From Virgibacillus siamensis (GTDB lineage: Bacteria; Bacillota; Bacilli; Bacillales; Amphibacillaceae), in the NCBI RefSeq assembly GCF_900162695.1, contig NZ_FUIH01000006.1:248001-312000 (forward strand): a DNA stretch of 64,000 nt, written 5' to 3'. The notes under the pieces are model-generated. The model saw only the letters and a program-made list of their open reading frames with translations. It was not told the origin of the DNA and ran no database searches. Shown piece by piece: positions 63,499-64,000 of this stretch. Both the position numbers and the translations under genes were made by a program. Position 1 is the first letter of the stretch. Each line of letters begins with the position of its first letter.

Positions 63499-64000
63499 AT
63501 GGATTCCAGAACATATCTTTCCATGGATGCAACACAGATGGCCGAACAGATCAGAAAAAGGCAAATAACTATGTCTGAGTTGGTCCATGCAGCGGTAAAA
63601 CAATTGGAGAAAGTTAATCCGTTATTGAACGCAGTGGTACACGACAGGATAGAAAATGCTAAAAATGAGGCTGATTTTATTGATGACAGCATGGCTTTTT
63701 CAGGTGTGCCCTTCCTTCTTAAAAATATATCCCAGGCCGTTAAAGATGAGCCCCTGACATCAGGGTCAAAGTTAATGCAAAATGTTATCAGCGGCCATGA
63801 TTCACATCTTGTGAAGAAGTTGCGGAATGCAGGCTTTCTTTTTTTGGGACATACCAATACACCGGAATTCGCATTGAAAAATATTACCGAGCCGGTGGTA
63901 CATGGGCCAACGCGCAATCCGTGGAATGCCGCGTTTTCACCTGGAGGCTCAAGCGGCGGGGCAGCAGCGGCAGTTGCATCCGGCATTGTACCAATGGCCG
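63499..64000 (+). CDS. Amidase-signature family enzyme (3' end beyond the window)
   Basis: The first 167 codons of an amidase-signature (AS) enzyme. FLLKNISQAV contains the catalytic Lys, and the Gly/Ser-rich SPGGSSGGAAAAVASG the cis-Ser of the Ser-cisSer-Lys triad; the nucleophilic Ser lies beyond the edge. AS enzymes hydrolyse amides of varied substrates; this one is not GatA (no gatC nearby). ATG after TGGAGGGGAATACA. Confidence 0.9.
   Translation, partial: MDSRTYLSMDATQMAEQIRKRQITMSELVHAAVKQLEKVNPLLNAVVHDRIENAKNEADFIDDSMAFSGVPFLLKNISQAVKDEPLTSGSKLMQNVISGHDSHLVKKLRNAGFLFLGHTNTPEFALKNITEPVVHGPTRNPWNAAFSPGGSSGGAAAAVASGIVPMA

Noticed and set aside
63261..63986. 241-codon minus-strand frame at the right end
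   Set aside because: Runs opposite the small ger gene and the amidase, both of which have ribosome-binding sites and family motifs.

Overview
This window is chromosomal DNA of a low-GC, endospore-forming, Gram-positive bacterium of the family Bacillaceae. Several things point there: near-perfect Bacillus subtilis-type synteny (cshA-ydbS-ydbT, acpS-ydcC-alr-ndoAI-ndoA-rsbRSTUVW-sigB-rsbX-tex-sprT-like, thiL-tsaE-tsaB-rimI-tsaD, ydiF-moaC, ydiK-ydiL-groES-groEL), a GerA-type germination receptor operon, SipW/TasA matrix genes, DUF3231 and AprX proteins, and 16S/23S sequence of Bacillaceae type. Protein sequences and small dispersed repeats resemble the Virgibacillus/Lentibacillus/Oceanobacillus group, but the genus is not settled from the sequence alone.

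Layout. 1-5.6 kb: a DegV-family fragment, an EamA transporter, the RNA helicase cshA followed by a 21-bp-period tandem repeat, and the bPH2 membrane pair ydbS/ydbT. 5.6-10.8 kb: rhomboid protease, acpS, a fused NAD(P)H-hydrate repair enzyme, lipoprotein YdcC and alanine racemase. 11-16.9 kb: the MazEF-type ndoAI/ndoA pair and the complete general-stress module rsbRSTUVW-sigB-rsbX, with a sigma-B-type promoter at the rsbU/rsbV junction. 16.9-23 kb: tex, katA, an SprT-like gene and an APC permease. 23.4-30.4 kb: eight tRNAs, then a second promoter and four more tRNAs leading into 16S-23S-5S, then tRNA-fMet and tRNA-Asp. Both the 16S leader and the 16S-23S spacer carry a copy of the same foldable element. 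30.6-43.9 kb: thiL and the t6A-modification genes, a DnaA-box cluster behind tsaD, a SEDS protein, ydiF, moaC, an MFS exporter, ydiK/ydiL, CIRCE-groESL and a flavin reductase.

44.1-63.4 kb is more accessory. It holds a compact matrix operon (TapA-like protein, SipW, TasA), a peptide or acyl-amino-acid utilisation cluster (YfcC-type transporter divergent from an RpiR-type regulator, two M20 amidohydrolases and a C45 acyltransferase-fold hydrolase), a lipoprotein, a duplicated AhpD-like protein, an aldo/keto reductase, an endonuclease I-family nuclease without an export signal, the intracellular subtilisin AprX, two DUF3231 proteins, and a gerA-gerB-gerC operon with a 49-codon small membrane protein at its end. 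The window closes inside an amidase-family gene.

How the parts work together: the ndo/rsb/sigB block is the stress-sensing circuit, katA is a likely stress-output gene nearby, tsaE/tsaB/tsaD build the tRNA t6A modification next to the tRNA/rRNA cluster, and the right end is rich in sporulation and germination functions. The most noteworthy unannotated signals are the DnaA-box cluster (34.3-34.5 kb), the twin elements flanking 16S, an intact ICEBs1-type attB sequence in tRNA-Leu(GAG), a tRNA-Leu(CAG) with C instead of U at position 33, an apparent ATT start codon for the TapA-like gene, and the RpiR/M20/C45/M20/YfcC cluster.
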